A stretch of DNA of 64,000 nucleotides from Labia minor (lineage: Eukaryota; Arthropoda; Insecta; Dermaptera; Spongiphoridae). Under the pieces are notes generated by a model that saw nothing but the letters and a program-made list of their open reading frames with translations, did not search any database and was not told the DNA's origin. The position numbers were made by a program, and so were the translations under genes. Shown here in pieces: positions 18,693-28,217 of this stretch; within the stretch, counting starts at the first letter, position 1, and every line of letters begins with the position of its first letter. Location: the NCBI GenBank assembly GCA_963082975.1, contig OY720345.1:75175034-75239033 (forward strand). The letters run 5' to 3'.

Positions 18693-21600
18693 ATTTACCG
18701 AGCGAGCAATCGGTGTGTATCATGTTAAATGGGGAAGAGTCTGAACTTTGGTTCATCAATATTAATAATACAAAGGTAAGCATTGTTTGTAGAATTGTAT
18801 TATAAAATTCATTCAATATAGAATTAATAATAATATTTTCTTTAGTTATTTAATTTATTATATAATTATAAACATATTTACTTGTTAGAAGAGGAGGTAT
18901 TATAAAACATTTTTAAAACATAAACAAATCAATATTTTCTTAATGATAAAGATTAAAGAATAATATTTATCTATTGAAAAACTTACTACATTTTTTAAAT
19001 TAATAAATAGAAAGTTTAATATGAAAAATTAGTGACTTTTAATAATTTATTTTGTATATATATATATATGTATGTGTTACAGTTAAAGTATAAATTGCAG
19101 TGAGTGAATACACCCACTAGCTAAAGCATACTTTGACTAAATAATCAGAAAAAGTATAGTCAAATAAATTTATGAATACTTACACCAGTAGGTATAATTT
19201 TATATAAACATCCATATCACACCATACGCATTGCTGACAATTAATACAAAAAAAAAATTAGCTGGAATGTCTCCACTCGACTATCTCGTAATTTGAATTG
19301 GATTAAATAACATAATATATTATATTTAAATTAAATTTAATTAATTATAAATTATAAATAATAAATATTAAACCAGCGCATCTTTGCTTTTTATTGATGG
19401 CACCATGGCACGTGTTGGCGCGTGAGATTTGCAGTGCTAAAAAATTAATTCTGGTACTTTCAGCGATTCAATCAAACTGAAATTCTATATATAGCAGTTT
19501 TATACAATTATTAATCATGTGAAAAATTATCAAACATATATCTTTATTTTTACGGTCACTTTAGAGGAAAAAAAATCAAATCGTTGTAGGTAATGACCCT
19601 CTTCCGGTTGAGCTACATTTCTCAAAAGTTGATAGAAAACTATGAATTTTGAATAATGTCCATGTACCAAATTTCATCATTCTAGCTCCAACCGTTTTTG
19701 CGCAATCTTGTCTACATACATACACACACACATACACACACAGACATTTTTCTCAACCTTAGTGAAAATGATTCAGGAACCTTCAAAACGTATAAAAACA
19801 TCAAATTCTCAACATCGAAAATTTTCGTGATCGCAATACTATCTCTTACGAGATAGTAATAATACATATATAAGCCAAGAATCTTTATTATCCTACAAAT
19901 ATTGAAGGGTGGTAGTGATGTTGACAATTATTCTCTTAATTCTGTATGAATGCATTGACTAGATATAGTAAATAACATTTGAAATAATGTATACTTTCAC
20001 TAAAACAAATGAAATCATGAATCAATTAGTTAGTGATTTCACTCACTACAATTTATGCTTTAATTGTAACATACATATTTTAACATATATATTTTATTAC
20101 TTCCTTGAAACAAAAAACAAAAAAAAAAAGAATCTTATCTTATTATGCTAGCTAAAATTGTATATATCTATCTATCTATATATCATGGTTCTCAAAAACC
20201 GCTCTAACGATTTTTTTCAAATTCACACTAGATATAGTATTTATAAAGAAAAATTAAGTTTTATTGATGATATCTCTTGAAACATTCAGCTTCATTATTA
20301 ATTTCTTAATTGAAAATTATATATGGAAAACGTCAAAATTGGCCTCCATTTTTATTTGTATTAATATTTTTTTTTATTTAAAATATTTTAAAATTTATTA
20401 TTTAATTTCGAAATAAAATTAAAAATATTTATTTTTAATAAAATATATATAGATATTTATTAATCTCTCTCAAAAAAAAAAAAATAAAATAAAAAACATC
20501 AAATCTGCCTGCTAAGACAGTAAAAAAATGACAATTTTTTATCTAAATACATATAGTCCAGCGGTTGGACTGATGTTTTAACGATTGGATTTCGTCGGTT
20601 CGAAACTCTCCGGGTGAATCGTTATTTAAAAATGAAAATAATGAATTTGTTATTTTTTTTCTTTTTATCTATTGTTTACATTTTAATAAATTACTATTTT
20701 ATATTTATTTATTCATTGTTCTTTTATTAAATTTAATATTTATTAATATTATTTATTATTAATTTATATATTGATGACATCACAAATGACATTTATATTG
20801 AAATTTGACTCCCGCCTTTTTTTAAAGAATATTGTATTAATATTTTTTTTATATTTAAAATATTTTAAAATTTTTTATTTAATTTCGAAATAAAATTAAA
20901 AATATATATTTTTTTTATATTTAAAATATTTTAAAATTTTTTATTTAATTTCGAAATAAAATTAAAAATATATATTTTAATAATATTTTATAATTATAAA
21001 TTACGATATATATTTATCAATAATAATGAATTTTTTTTTTTTAACTTAATTACAGAGCCGAGGCTCGGGGTCCCGGTATGATCTTAATATATTGTGAGAA
21101 TTAGATAAATAATGTAGAGAGAAAAAAATATTTAAAAATAGATATTTATTTAAATGAAATAAAATTATTTAATTTACAGAATGAAAATGTCTATAATAAT
21201 GTCTAAACATTTTTTCTTTATAATTTTACATTATAATAATACTAATTACAGTAGTTATAATATATGGGGAATTTTCAACTTTGACTGCCGATTTGACCAT
21301 GTTCCCAAACGAATTTTAAAAAAACCAAGACCACTTTACATTTATTTACACATTTTAAGCTCTAATCGAATCCAAAATCAAAATTTAAAAAATCGAAAAA
21401 CAAACTCACAGATATATAGATTTTATAAATGAACATTTATACAATTTATTTTAATTAATTTGAAACATTTTAGGAAACAAATTTTTAATGGGTCATTTTT
21501 AGAAATCCCATTTAACAATTATAATAAATAATTAAAAAATTGTAAAATTTTTAAAGTATATAAAAATAAATTGTATAAATTGGTTAAAGGGTCGAGTGAT

Positions 21601-24600
21601 AGTTCGGTGTCCCAGGTATATATTTTATATTAACACGCCTACTTTTCTGTATAATAAAGATATAAAGAATCATATTTTAATTTTTATATAACCAAGAAAT
21701 CATTTTTTCACTTAAAATATAGTTGTAAAGCCCAAATCTCCGATCCATATAACATCATCGACTGGGCCGCTACCAAAAGGAGTCTTCTCTTGCTCTGACT
21801 AGGGCCACCGGTATTTGCCATTAGTCTCGAAAAAATAATATTAAATTTTATATAAATTTATAAATTAGAATATTTGAATTTGTTTAAATTTTAACACATG
21901 TAATCAATCATATGCATAAAGAATAGAAAATTTTGAAAATCAACTTGGTATTAAATTCAGAAAAAAAAAATACTCATATATAGAATATATAGACTATTCG
22001 AATATAATTGAAACTCTTTCTCTCCCTCTATTTTAAATTTGAAAAAACGGAGTGTTAAGAAATTAAGATTCCTTATACAACATGGATGGTTAAATGAATT
22101 GGGCTCCCTACCTCCCTGAGAAATTCACATTAAAAATGTTTATAATATTTTAGTTTATTAAATCAAACTATTATTTTTTTATTTCAATATTTTTAATGTT
22201 AATACAATAATTTTTATTTTATAATCTATAAAATAATTTAATTATTTTTAAAAACAACGGTCTTCAATTACAATTTTTTTACTCTCTACTGACTGTTCAT
22301 TTCATAACTGAAAATAGTGTCGAATAGAAATAGACGATATTACTTGGATTAATCTTATTATGCTAGCTAAAATTGTTTGTTTGTATTATTGAGGACCCCA
22401 GTTCAATTCATTTTAATCAGATTGATGCAATGATGCAACATTTAATAATTGTAATAAATAATTAATTGTAGATTAATATTTTTTAAAGGGTCGAGCGACA
22501 GCTCGGTGTCCCAGGTATTAATATTACCAGCCAAACCCAATAATAATGAATCATTTTTTTTAACTTAAGTACCGAGCCGAGGCTCGGGGTCCCGGTACTT
22601 TTCATTAAATTAAAAATCAACAAATTCTATTATTATTATATTAAATAAATTAATATGATTTTAAACATAATTCACTTAAAAATATTTCAAAAACAAAAAT
22701 TAAATTAAAAATTTATTTGTATTTTTCTATTTACAATTTTAGGAGGACCTCGATCGAAACGCGCCTCCTGACGCTTTTGTAGTACTATATTCGGTTATCG
22801 ATAAGGCCTCATTTCAAAGAGCAGAAGGCGAACTTGCTCGTCTTCAAGATTGGGATCTTCTTCGAACAAGACCAGCCCTTTTAGTAGGAAATAAAGTAGA
22901 TCTGGTCCGAAGTAGAGCAGTATCAGCACAAGGTATACAATAAATAAAAACCATTTATTTGTATCTCTAATTTTTTACTAAATTTGTTCGTGTATAATAA
23001 TTTGAATAAATAACTTAAAGAATGGAACACATTAACAATAAAAAAAAATGAGGAAATCAGTTGAATTTATACGTTCAACAGAAATTATTGATAAATAATT
23101 AATATTAATTGGAAAAGGATATGTCAAGAATCCAGAATTCATTTCAATCTATTATAATTAATTAATATATATATTTATATATATTGAAAATCATGTCGAA
23201 TTAATATTTAAAATATCAAAATAATTATTAAATGTTTTCTCAGTTCAATATTCAAATATCTTTCACATTTAAAAATTATACTAAATTATTTATTGATGTC
23301 AAATTCTGATATTTTACTTAACAAAATAAAAAAAAAATATGGTAATTATACAGGAGACTGGCGAAAGGAGGTAGGTGGTTGAAACTTACTTGGAGGTGTT
23401 CCTTGAATGATTCTGAACAACTTTATATGCAACTTTTTTATGATCTCTTTTAGTTTAATTAATAAAAAGTAATTAATTAAACTGTGTATTTGTCCTATAA
23501 GAATGCTTAGTTATTTTAGAAAATATAAACTACGAAAAAGCGTTTAAATAACTTTGGTATGAATAAAACTATTTCTAAAATAAAATAAACCGAATTTAAA
23601 AAACCGAAAAAGTCTTTAAATAACTTTAGTATGAATAAAACTATTTCTAAAATAAAATAAACCGAATTTAAAAAACCGAAAAAGTCTTTAAATAACTTTA
23701 GTATGTCAGCCACTGAGCATTCTTATAGGACAAATACACAGCTTAATTAATTACTTTTTATTAATTAAACTAAAAGAGATCATAAAAAAGTTGCATATAA
23801 AGTTGTTCAGAATCATTCAAGGAACACCTCAAAGTAAGTTTCAACCACCTACCTCCTTTCGCCAGTCTCCTGTATAATTACCAAAAATATTATTAAATAA
23901 ATATATAAAAATACATTTGTCTAGAGAATATAAGTAAATTAAAAACTTTATGAAAAAATGTAAATTTGCCAATAATATGGTTAGTGTGATTACTTAATTG
24001 ATGGAGAACCCAAAGAGAAAGGGTTTCTGTTTGATTATTAAATTAAACTTTAATATAGGTATATATAATTTGATTTATCTTATTTTATAATTATATTTTT
24101 TAGTTAATATTAATATTTTTATTTTTATATTATCATTTCTGATCTGATAAATCGATAATTTAGATTTAGACAGTTTCAGTTTTTGCAATAAATAAAATCT
24201 GATTTGAAAATAATACGATTTTTAGAACTACACTATATAATTAAAAAAAAAACTTAAGAAACAAAAAAATTATAACTTTTTTTTATTATTTTTATAAAAA
24301 TAAATATAAATAAGAAATCAATTTTATTAAATAATATATAAAATTCATTTTAGAAGATTTCTCTCCCTCCCTCCTCATATTCCTTATTCAACTTTCACCA
24401 ATTCGTAATATAATTTTAAACAAATACTAATTCAATAATTAAATTTTAATTTTTCTGATTTCCTACCGATTATTTATTATTGATGATGAAAGATCAGATT
24501 AATAAATGTAGTATTTAAGAAACAATAATTTATAAATTATTAAAAAGAGTATAAATAATAAATAAATAATAAAGTAAAAAACAAATAAATCATCACTAAA

Positions 24601-26557
24601 AATGATTTGATATTGTATTTAGTACACCTAGGTATATCTGAAAATTTCTTCCAATTATTTCATTTGAAATTAGACGATTTCTCAGGTACGTGGGTGTTAT
24701 TTTTCCAAAAAATATCAATGTTTAGTAGAATATTTTATGTATTTTGTAAAACCTTTATATATAAAATGACTATTTGATTAATTTAAGAATTTATTGAAAA
24801 ATTAAATGAATTCAATTTATTTCTAAAACCTATACTTATTAATGTAAAAAGAACAAAAACAGAGTGCAATATTTATTTACCATATTTAATCAAAATCAAT
24901 AAAAAAAAATTAATTTAATTTTTCAAAGGCATTAAGTATTTAATTTTCCATCCAATATACCTAATAGATTTATCAATTAAAATTCTTGACTTTATTAGTC
25001 AACGATATTTTACAAAAAAATTATATATTTTTTAAAGTTATTAATAGTATTTTACAACTGTTTTAATTATACCCTAAATTAAATTTTATTTTATTATTTT
25101 TTAATTTAATTTTTATTTAATTCCAATCCTAATAGCTTTTAGAACTATATGGTACATATGTATGTATATGTAGAAATCTCGATTAGATTAAAAAATTTTA
25201 ATTTTTTCATTAAACATTCTAATTTATTTTGTAATTTTCTAAAATTATATTTCATTTTACAATTTCTTTTATTAAAAATTAATAATATATACAATCAATA
25301 GGTAAACAAAATCCATTCAATTTTATATCCTCTGTCAATCTATCATATCCTTGTTTAACCATGCCAGTCGTTACCAAATGGATTGATTATGAAGTTACTT
25401 GTTATACAATTCCCTAAAAATCTCATTTTTTTTTTACGAAGAATATTTTAATTTTTTCTTATTTTGTGTGTTCCCCTTAGAGATTGATCGTTATGATCAT
25501 GTAAAACGGATGTAAATATACACTTTAATAATAATAAGTTGTTGTATAAGTTCGCGCGGAACTGAAATGAAATGAAATGAAGAAACCAACCCATTTTGCA
25601 CATAGTTTTTGGAAACCCAAATTAACACTCAAAATATTGCTCACTGTGCCCATTAAAATGCCTAAATCAGTGATTCTCAACCACTGTGCCGCGAGATTTG
25701 CAAAATATGCCGCCAAATTCTACAAATATAAAGAGGCTCTTAAACATTTCCGACTTTTTTTTAATATGGTTTTTTTTAAAAAAGGTAAAATGTTTTTGGT
25801 ATCAGGCTCTTAAACATTTTCGACTTTTTTTTCAATATGGTTCTAAAAAAAAGATAAAATGTTTTTGGGACCAGTCTCTTAAACAATTTCGATTTTTTTC
25901 AATTTCTTCAATATCGTAAATAAGTAAATAACTTTTACACTTATCTTTTTCTTTGTGTTCCTTCAAATTTTTAATCCGTTAAAAGTGTGCCCCGGTAAAA
26001 AAAAAAGGTTGGGAATCACTGGCCTAAAGCCTCTGTTAAATCTCTTTCAGTCAATCGATGGTCTTCCAATACCATATCTTATCGCTCCGCGAACTTATTG
26101 AACAACTCTAGTAGTTATACTATATCATCTATTCCTCAAATTATTTTTTTTTGTCCTTTCTTTTATTTTATAAAAAAATAAGAAATATATTAGGGCAAAG
26201 CTCTAATATTAAAACAATTTCTAAAACATATTTATATATGTTGTTTTTAAATTTTTTTTTTAATTATTAATCTGTTTTCGATTTTAATTTTCAGATGGTA
26301 AATGCTTGGCATGCACTTATCGAGCGAAATTTATAGAAATCTCCGTTGGAATAAGTCATAACGTCGACGAACTTCTAGTAGGAATTTTAACACAGATACG
26401 TCTTAAAATATCGAATTCTGACACATCGACCAGCACTGGTTGGTATAAAAGTCGAGGAATGGTGCGAGCAACAATGAAAGCTCGACAAATGTTCACATGG
26501 ATTTTTGGAAAAGAGGACTCCAAGTTTAAAAATTGCGAAAATTTACATGTAGTTTAA
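18693..26557 (+). CDS. Rgk: RGK-family small GTPase, C-terminal three exons (partial)
   Basis: Exons 18693-18775, 22743-22932 and 26295-26557, joined by GT-AG introns in consistent phase, give the last 177 residues. The first exon continues an upstream one (2 nt complete a codon). Readable features are SEQSVCIMLNGEESEL, YSVIDKASF, the guanine-specificity motif VGNKVDLV, then RSRAVSAQDGK and KFIEISVGISHN. The C-terminus KFKNCENLHVV carries the RGK signature Cys seven residues from the end and no CAAX box. The classical DxxG switch-II motif is absent, as expected for RGK proteins (Rad/Gem/Rem), which inhibit voltage-gated calcium channels and remodel the cytoskeleton at the membrane. The P-loop exon is not in this window. 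Introns are 3.97 and 3.36 kb and full of repeats. Confidence 0.93.
19260..19859 (+). repeat. Repeat family B, copy 1 (in GTPase intron)
   Basis: Starts GCTGGAATGTCTCCACTCG, containing the hairpin-like GGAATGTCTCC, followed by ACTATCTCGTAA (19280-19291). This is the exact reverse complement of TTACGAGATAGT at 19846-19857. The 3' end also folds locally (ACTATCTC-TTAC-GAGATAGT). The core is CTTCCGGTTGAGCT, AAAAGTTGATAGAAA and ACCAAATTTCATCATT. A CATACACACACA tract precedes CAGACATTTTTCTCAACC. The copy at 47050-47661 is nearly identical. The minus-strand frame at 19712-19927 is a translation of this repeat. Confidence 0.82.
19860..20552. other. AT-rich intron sequence
   Basis: Holds TTATTATGCTAGCTAAAATT (about 20139), repeated at about 22348, and one unit (about 20361-20445) related to the tandem repeat at 20840. 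Nothing coding. Confidence 0.45.
20553..20628 (+). repeat. tRNA-derived SINE head or tRNA pseudogene
   Basis: TAGTCCAGCGGTTGGACT fits a pol III A box, and TCGGTTCGAAACTCTCC, about 43 bp later, fits a B box. The spacing is right for a tRNA-derived promoter. A full cloverleaf with paired acceptor arms is not evident, and a T-rich AT tail follows. I favour a SINE head over a functional tRNA. Confidence 0.5.
20840..20976. repeat. Two tandem ~66-bp AT-rich units
   Basis: ATATTTAAAATATTTTAAAA followed by ATTTAATTTCGAAATAAAAT is repeated twice in tandem here and once more at about 20370-20445. Each unit is internally palindromic. Confidence 0.75.
21051..21078 (+). repeat. GC-rich hairpin motif, variant 1
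   Basis: GAGCC-GA-GGCTC with the tail GGGGTCCCGGTA. It is matched by variant 1 at 22570-22597 and resembles variant 2 at 21589 and 22488. It is strongly GC-rich inside AT-rich intron DNA. Confidence 0.7.
21589..21618 (+). repeat. GC-rich hairpin motif, variant 2
   Basis: GGGTCGAGTGATAGTTCGG then TGTCCCAGGTA. Relative to the 22488 copy, both arms of the stem carry one transition (C to T), so pairing is only partly kept through G-T. Confidence 0.7.
21723..21828 (-). pseudogene. LINE reverse-transcriptase thumb fragment
   Basis: The minus strand reads LMANTGGPSQSKRRLLLVAA, then QSMMLYGSEIWAL. This is the 'NxxGPR..KRRLL..V..S.LLYG..IW' segment after the RT domain of R1/Jockey-type LINEs, a different group from the intact LINE at 7247. 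Only about 35 codons remain. Confidence 0.75.
22488..22517 (+). repeat. GC-rich hairpin motif, variant 2
   Basis: GGGTCGAGCGACAGCTCGG then TGTCCCAGGTA; a perfect CGAGC-GACA-GCTCG stem bracketed by GGG and CCC. Confidence 0.75.
22570..22597 (+). repeat. GC-rich hairpin motif, variant 1
   Basis: TACCGAGCC-GA-GGCTCGG then GGTCCCGGTA; the outer TACCG can also pair with the final CGGTA. It lies 53 bp after the variant-2 copy. Confidence 0.75.
23341..23882. mobile_element. Foldback element with ~168-bp inverted arms
   Basis: The left arm 23341-23508 and right arm 23715-23882 are inverted copies with only a few mismatches (ends GGTAATTATACAGGAGACTG and its complement). An 8-bp direct duplication, AAAAATAT, flanks it (23333-23340 and 23883-23890). 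The loop holds about 2.3 tandem copies of a 72-bp unit (TAACTTTRGTATGAATAAAA..., starts near 23549, 23621 and 23693). It sits in the second intron of the GTPase shown here, so the primary transcript would contain a long hairpin. The minus-strand frame 23516-23713 is just the loop repeat. Confidence 0.92.
23891..25560. other. AT-rich intron sequence
   Basis: Low-complexity AT-rich DNA with no recognised exon or repeat family. Small TATG repeats near 25153. Confidence 0.5.
25565..26110 (-). pseudogene. Mariner transposase relic split by a hAT MITE
   Basis: On the minus strand, the part upstream of the MITE (26110 to 26022) reads MVLEDHRLTERDLTEALG. The part beyond it (25667 to about 25585) resumes with ILMGTVSNILSVNLGFQK then LCAKWV. 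Together these are the second helix-turn-helix of a mariner-type transposase. There is an upstream stop, and no catalytic region was recognised. The plus-strand and minus-strand frames called over 25525-25919 are shadows of this relic and the inserted MITE. Confidence 0.75.
25668..26021. mobile_element. hAT-type MITE with 8-bp target duplication
   Basis: Ends CAGTGATTCTCAACC and GGTTGGGAATCACTG are inverted. They are flanked by GCCTAAAT (25660-25667) and GCCTAAAG (26022-26029), an 8-bp duplication with one mismatch, as hAT elements make. The interior repeats the AGGCTCTTAAACATTT unit (CGACTTTTTTT, AATATGG, then GGTAAAATGTTTTTGG) about three times, the same unit as in the MITE at 3326. Confidence 0.93.
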
Positions 26558-27004
26558 CAAATAAATATAATAATAATAAAATACAAAAATAAAAAAAAAA
26601 ATAATCAATCATAAGTGACTCATATATCTTCCGAATGTAAATGATTCATGATTTGAAATATAAATAATATTTAATCAAATATATACGTATTGTATTGTAA
26701 ATCAAAAAAAAAGGAAAAATATAAAAAAAGAATTTATATCTTTTATTAATAATAATAAGATTTATATATTAAAAATGACATTAAATATGACATTTCACAT
26801 CAAAACATAATTCATATGATAGTGTCCATATTTTCTAATTAATTCTAATCAATTTATAAAAATAAGAAATTAAAAAATTAATGAGAATAGCTAATCTAAA
26901 GAAATCAATTTTTTTTTAAGGATTATAACTTAATTATATAAAATTGAAAATTAAGATATTTTTTGAATTTGTTAAAAATTTTAAATGAAACCAAGAAATA
27001 GAAT

Positions 27005-27042
<38 letters not shown>

Positions 27043-27045
27043 TAA
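26558..27045. other. 3' flank of the GTPase gene
   Basis: Probable 3' UTR and downstream DNA. AATAAA-type signals follow the stop closely (about 26560-26590). A (TA)n run lies at about 27010-27038. Confidence 0.45.
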
Positions 27046-27310
27046 TTAGTCTTGGCTGCTAGACACCATTCGATAGGTTATTTTGGGACTAGAGTTCGGG
27101 ATAGATTAAACCTCGTATTTGAGTGCATGGCACTTAAATTGCTTTATTTCTAGTACTTCTAATCTATCCCGAGAAGAGGTGCACTTATCTTTGGTAAGTT
27201 AATCAATCTGTGCTTTATCATCACCTGAATGCTTTGTTTAACAAAATGATTCGGACCAAGAATGTTGATACTGTTAACTATTCTCTGATGGAAAAGAGCC
27301 TATGACTAAA
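27046..27310. other. Non-AT-rich block with an inverted repeat
   Basis: TTCGGGATAGATTA (about 27106) and TAATCTATCCCGA (about 27160) are inverted copies about 40 bp apart; less AT-rich sequence runs to about 27300. No frame or RNA family is recognised. It may be a transposon remnant, part of the GTPase 3' UTR, or an RNA structure. Confidence 0.4.
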
Positions 27311-27932
27311 TCTACAGAAATATATGTATTATATGTTAAATACATATATAAAATATCTATATGTATAATGAAAATGAAATTATTTAATTTTCACTTTTTG
27401 TAATTATATTGTACTTGTAAAGCAGATAATTTTACAAAAGAATAAATCAAAAAAAGAAATTATAACTATTTATTATATCTTATAAATAAAACTATACTAT
27501 ATAAGTTTAAATGACAATAATGAATATAAAAATAAATTTTATACCCCCCCCCCTTCCCAAATAAAATTATTTTTATTAAAACATAAATATCAAAGGTGAA
27601 AATAAAATTTCTTATTTTATTACATCCCATGGTGAATTAAAAAATCGCTTGAGTTCTTAGTAAAGAAATATATGTATAGTGACGAAAAAATGTATACGCC
27701 ATGAGGATGCTGTTGTCGAGCAAGAGAGTTGACAATAGCTCTCCCCTGGCATTTACTTTTTTCCGATACTGTTCCAAAATAAATAACATATAATTACTTA
27801 ATTAAACATGTAATTAAAAATATGTAATATAGAAATCAATCAATTATTTTTGATTATAAATACTTTATAGGGAATCAAAAAAATCATTAATAATCAAAAA
27901 AATATGTAATAAAATAAATATAATTACAATAC
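27311..27932. other. AT-rich spacer
   Basis: Contains a C10 homopolymer (about 27545) and a short less AT-rich block at 27700-27770 with GAGAG...CTCTC pairing. No gene supported. Confidence 0.4.
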
Positions 27933-27940
27933 TATATAAT

Positions 27941-28209
27941 CAGTGGTGTATTGGGAGGGGAACGCGGGGAAACGACGTTCCCTTACCTTTTTTCAGGACC
28001 GAAACGCGTTCCAGTACTTTTTCATGTCCCGACAACTCCGACTTAAATTTACTGTTAGAATTTCTTTTTTTGGCGTTCGTAAATATTTTGTATAGTGAGA
28101 ATAAGAAAAAATAAAAACTTATATGGAAAAAAATAGTTTGCTGAAAATAGGACTTTTTTTTGCTCACATTATGCGTACCCTTACTTTTTATTTTACCAAT
28201 ACATCACTG
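27941..28209. mobile_element. hAT-type MITE with perfect 8-bp duplication
   Basis: Ends CAGTGGTGTATTGGG and ACCAATACATCACTG are inverted. They are flanked by exact TATATAAT copies at 27933-27940 and 28210-28217. Its interior differs from the other hAT MITEs here, so it is a separate family. The 75-aa minus-strand frame across it (27940-28167) is non-genic. Confidence 0.92.
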
Positions 28210-28217
28210 TATATAAT

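Noticed and set aside
20553-20628. Functional tRNA gene
   Set aside because: A and B boxes are present, but acceptor and anticodon arms do not pair convincingly.
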